Assembly (NCBI GenBank): GCA_964592725.1
Contig: CAZQFQ010000023.1
Span: 1-21,721 of the forward strand
Origin: PALSA-1336 sp964592725
GTDB lineage: Bacteria > Patescibacteriota > Doudnabacteria > UBA920
Length of the DNA: 21,721 bases
Reading direction: 5' to 3'
Part shown: one piece after another, positions 19,451 through 21,721 of the stretch
How the letters are laid out: each line of letters begins with the position of its first letter
Numbering within the stretch: position 1 is the stretch's first letter
Notes under the pieces: generated by a model
Seen by the model: the letters and a program-made list of their open reading frames with translations, nothing else
Databases searched by the model: none
Told to the model about the DNA's origin: nothing
Made by a program: the position numbers and the translations under genes

Positions 19451-19851
19451 TACTGCCCCAGCGTTACCACGCTAGCCAAAATTCTTACAATGGCCGCGGC
19501 CATAATAATTACCACCAAGCCGATAACCGCATTAATTAAAATTTTCTTTCCCTTTTCCGACTGTTCCTCGTTGCCTGCCGAAGTCAAATAAAAGAATCCG
19601 CCCACGATTAAAAATAATATCGCTACCACGCCTGAGAAATTAATGAGCGTATCTATAACAAAAATCGCCAGACCGCTGGCCGAGCAAAAATAACTTTTAT
19701 TAATCCAGTCAAAAGCGCCGGCAAAATAGGTCAAAAAGTTAGTGCACCTATCAGATGTAGTCTGTGTGGCCTGCGCAACAACCAATAAAGGCCACCCAAT
19801 TAAGACAGAAATAATCCCTAAAACAAAAATTTTTATGTTTTTAAATTTCAT
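19450..19851 (-). CDS. T4SS pilin-like protein, lean form, 133 aa
   Basis: Signal peptide 1-26 (ending VVA|QAT), a spacer with two cysteines (C36 and C56) that could form one disulfide, two membrane helices and the loop GGFFYLTSAGNEEQSEKGKKILINA. The ATG at 19851 lies inside the last codons of the upstream 403-aa gene (an overlap of 11 bases), so the two are translationally coupled and probably made in related amounts. This pairs a lean pilin with the large adhesin-like pilin. Confidence 0.87.
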   Translation of the reverse strand: MKFKNIKIFVLGIISVLIGWPLLVVAQATQTTSDRCTNFLTYFAGAFDWINKSYFCSASGLAIFVIDTLINFSGVVAILFLIVGGFFYLTSAGNEEQSEKGKKILINAVIGLVVIIMAAAIVRILASVVTLGQ

Positions 19852-21052
19852 TATGAGTCTTGTTAATAATGGTGGAGGTTGGCGAAGTATATTTAGTCAC
19901 ATTCACGCCAATTAAATCCTGGACAATGGCGATTATGGCGAAGGACAAGACTGCCACGAGCAGTCCCAGCACCGCCCAAGTAATGGTTTTTCTCGCCGCA
20001 AGTACCGCTTCTTCATTGCCACTTGAAATAACCATCCTAAACCCGCCAATAACTATGAACGCCACAGCCCAAACCGCGATAATCCCCAAAAATCCTTTCA
20101 TAATGTAAACGAGCAAATCTGTTAAATTGCTGTAAGCCGGAATTGGATTTACAAGCGTTGTCGAGGAGTTAGTCGTTTGCCCGCCGGTAGCGGGAGCGGC
20201 AGTTTGAGCGGTAGAGGCTCCGGTGCCACCGGAAGTTTTTCCATTATTACAAGTTTTACCATTATAGGCAGCATCAGTACAACCACATTTGGCCGAAGGC
20301 GATACCAATCCAAAACTAGAACCACAAGTCTGGGTCAAATTTGGGTCACTTTGGTTGGGGGAACAAGTCCAAACTCCGGTTGAGGCTGCTTGACAACCAT
20401 ATTCATTAACTATACAAGTATTAGTTGTTGCATCACAAGCTGCTCCGTTGGCACAATCTTCCTCTGGCTGATTGGAAACACAATGCGAACCAGCCGGTAA
20501 ATTAATGTCTTCCACGCACTTGCCTTGATTACAAATATAATTCCATCCGTTGGGGCCTGTCCCGGCGCTTGCACAGCTTGCATCAGTCGTGCAGGTAACA
20601 GAACCGCTGTTGCCAGAGCTGTTATAAGTAACTACTGGGGCATTTTGGTTACCGAAGTTAGTACCATCAGAACCGACAATATTTACATCAATATAATTTT
20701 GGCCAACTTTAAAACCATTTTGAGCGGATACCGGAATATCTTGGTAGTCGCCGCCGTTTACCATATCATTTAAACTTAAATTAGAATTATTCCCAACTTG
20801 CGTACCATTCACAAAAGTTTTCATTATAACTACAGGATAACTGGTGGAGTTTGTTGTAAAAGAAACTATTGGGATTACCCTTAAAGTATCGCCATCAGTT
20901 ACACTAGTTTTGTTAACCTGAACGGTAAAAGTTACGCCTGTGGTCTGGGCAAATACAAAAAAACCAAACCCAAAAAACTCCACCAATACAAAAGTCAGCA
21001 GAAAGGTGAGTTTGAGGATGCGAGGAAGGTTAAATTTTTTTGTTTGTTTCAT
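19841..21052 (-). CDS. Large T4SS pilin-like protein with beta-sandwich-like and cysteine-rich ectodomains
   Basis: Domain order: signal peptide (1-35, ending VFA|QTT); a probable beta-sandwich of about 110 residues (38-148; alternating strands such as VTFTVQVNKTSVTDGDTLRV and QNYIDVNIVGSDG); a cysteine-rich region with 14 cysteines (C154-C268; units such as CTTDASC, CNQGKC, DCANGAAC); a Thr/Ser/Gly linker (271-305); then two pilin helices with the loop GGFRMVISSGNEEAVLAARKTITWA. The loop keeps GNEE but lacks the KGK of its neighbours. At 403 residues it is about three times a normal pilin. It would display a folded head on a pilin anchor, suited to binding a surface; the ligand is unknown. 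The gene overlaps the 19450-19851 gene. AAGGA lies too far (about 17 bases) upstream of the ATG at 21052 to be a clear SD. Confidence 0.83.
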   Translation of the reverse strand: MKQTKKFNLPRILKLTFLLTFVLVEFFGFGFFVFAQTTGVTFTVQVNKTSVTDGDTLRVIPIVSFTTNSTSYPVVIMKTFVNGTQVGNNSNLSLNDMVNGGDYQDIPVSAQNGFKVGQNYIDVNIVGSDGTNFGNQNAPVVTYNSSGNSGSVTCTTDASCASAGTGPNGWNYICNQGKCVEDINLPAGSHCVSNQPEEDCANGAACDATTNTCIVNEYGCQAASTGVWTCSPNQSDPNLTQTCGSSFGLVSPSAKCGCTDAAYNGKTCNNGKTSGGTGASTAQTAAPATGGQTTNSSTTLVNPIPAYSNLTDLLVYIMKGFLGIIAVWAVAFIVIGGFRMVISSGNEEAVLAARKTITWAVLGLLVAVLSFAIIAIVQDLIGVNVTKYTSPTSTIINKTHNEI

Positions 21053-21083
21053 TTTGAAATTTTATAGTCCTTACTCATATTTT

Positions 21084-21126
21084 GAGATTCTTCAGCCTCA
21101 GATGCATTCGGCTTCAGAATGACGCC
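21084..21126. repeat. GAGATTC...GACGCC palindromic repeat with GAATGCATCTGA apex
   Basis: It lies between the first two pilin genes. The minus strand reads CATTCTGAAGCC, the apex GAATGCATCTGA (21109-21098) and GGCTGAAGAATCTC. The arms are of the same ATTCTGAnG/GAAGAATCTC family as 9435-9529. Confidence 0.7.
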
Positions 21127-21149
21127 GTGTAACGTGTAAAAAGATAGCT

Positions 21150-21614
21150 TTATTTCTGGCACGGGCCGGCGGCGTTTAAGTAATTAAACGGGTTGGTCAG
21201 CTGTACCTTTAGAGTTGTCGCTTTGCCATCATATAAAATAACATCAACAACAGTATTGATTATAATAAAAGATATCATTACCAACACAAAACCAATCACG
21301 GCGTTTGTTAATTGAGATCTCCCCTGAGTAATTTTTTCTTCTTCGCCAGTAGCGATAATTAGCTTAAACCCCGCAAAAAAAATTTGAAAAACCGCGTAAA
21401 CCCCGGCGGCGGCGATGAGCCAGTTTGTGACAAGCGCCACAAGCGAGAACATATCACAAACATTGCAGAACGGTTCTCTTGTGCCGTCGGCATTATACCC
21501 CCCGCATGGCACCAAGCCGCGGGCGCTGGCTAAAAACGGCGTAGCCGCCAAAAAAAACGTTGAGCTTAACAAAACCGCTATTAGTAGGAGCTTTTTTTGT
21601 TTCAAAGTGAACAT
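21150..21614 (-). CDS. T4SS pilin-like protein, divergent first gene of the cluster, 154 aa
   Basis: The ATG at 21614 (MFTLKQKKLLL) is preferred to 21623, because the -10 box ends at 21626 and transcription should start near 21619. The mRNA is then almost leaderless. Signal peptide about 1-29 (ending ASA|RG), then GLVPCGGYNADGTREPFC-NVC, a cysteine-containing segment often seen in Patescibacterial T4SS pilins, two membrane helices and the loop FAGFKLIIATGEEEKITQGRSQLTNA. The loop has GEEE instead of GNEE. A longer polar C-terminus ends in a further Cys. It is the first gene behind the cluster's clear promoter. Related genes elsewhere usually lie near VirB4/VirB6-like components, none of which are in this window. 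Confidence 0.88.
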   Translation of the reverse strand: MFTLKQKKLLLIAVLLSSTFFLAATPFLASARGLVPCGGYNADGTREPFCNVCDMFSLVALVTNWLIAAAGVYAVFQIFFAGFKLIIATGEEEKITQGRSQLTNAVIGFVLVMISFIIINTVVDVILYDGKATTLKVQLTNPFNYLNAAGPCQK

Positions 21615-21625
21615 ACTTTGCATTT

Positions 21626-21654
21626 ACTATATCATATTTAGGGCTAAATTTCAA
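21626..21654 (-). promoter_or_regulatory. Promoter at the head of the pilin cluster
   Basis: On the minus strand, TTGAAA (21654-21649), 17 bases, TATAGT (21631-21626), preceded by TGA (extended -10). Confidence 0.8.
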
Positions 21655-21684
21655 ATTGCGTTAAAGAATTGTCATTTAAAATTG

Positions 21685-21717
21685 AAAACCGGACTCCGTA
21701 AAGTTAAAAACCGGACT
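21685..21717. repeat. Direct repeat AAAACCGGACT at the right edge
   Basis: Two copies of AAAACCGGACT start at 21685 and 21707, 22 bases apart, in a non-coding stretch upstream of the pilin promoter. It may continue beyond the window. Confidence 0.5.
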
Positions 21718-21721
21718 TTGG

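Overview
The window reads as a chromosomal piece of a Patescibacteria (Candidate Phyla Radiation) bacterium, probably Parcubacteria-like. This is inferred from the short, divergent housekeeping genes, short tandem repeats that run in frame through conserved proteins, an SMC with no visible hinge domain, tRNA genes that encode their CCA end, and a tandem set of type IV secretion pilin-like genes of a kind common in that group. The standard code fits, with TGA used as stop. No CRISPR array, transposase or integrase is visible.

Layout. 1-670: the 5' end of a 16S rRNA gene on the minus strand, behind a leader of about 615 nt rich in repeats and a consensus promoter. 728-2461: three small plus-strand orphan genes, each with its own promoter and terminator. 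Copies of one 26-bp palindrome lie in three successive intergenic gaps; the third is just upstream of a Mn-type superoxide dismutase (sodA). 3200-3773: a minus-strand orphan gene preceded by a possible 28-codon reading frame whose stop codon sits in the loop of an intrinsic terminator. 3888-7981: the rpsP-khpA-trmD-rplS neighbourhood on the minus strand, with rimM missing, rluD inserted, and many palindromic or tandem repeats, several inside coding sequence. 8360-9416: another orphan plus-strand gene, a 38-bp perfect palindrome and a DedA-family membrane protein. 9542-13449: a short SMC, a candidate small RNA made of two tandem copies of a motif, a small unknown gene and rnc. 13656-16855: tRNA-Val, whose first ten bases overlap a membrane-protein gene, then ftsH and tRNA-Leu. 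17027-21623: six VirB2/TrbC-like pilin genes on the minus strand, interrupted by a four-helix-bundle (S23-type) gene held between inverted repeat arrays.

The housekeeping genes cover ribosome and tRNA maturation (S16, L19, TrmD, RluD, RNase III, KhpA), chromosome organisation (SMC) and membrane quality control (FtsH, DedA). The pilin array is the most interesting block. Three lean pilins of 133-138 residues and one divergent pilin sit beside two large versions carrying cysteine-rich (and in one case probably beta-sandwich) ectodomains on the same two-helix pilin anchor. This would suit a surface fibre or secretion pore with built-in binding heads in a host-attached bacterium.

A second theme is repeat biology. 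A 12-nt sequence of the form GARTGCAKSYGA occurs at the apex of six hairpin repeats that otherwise belong to different families.
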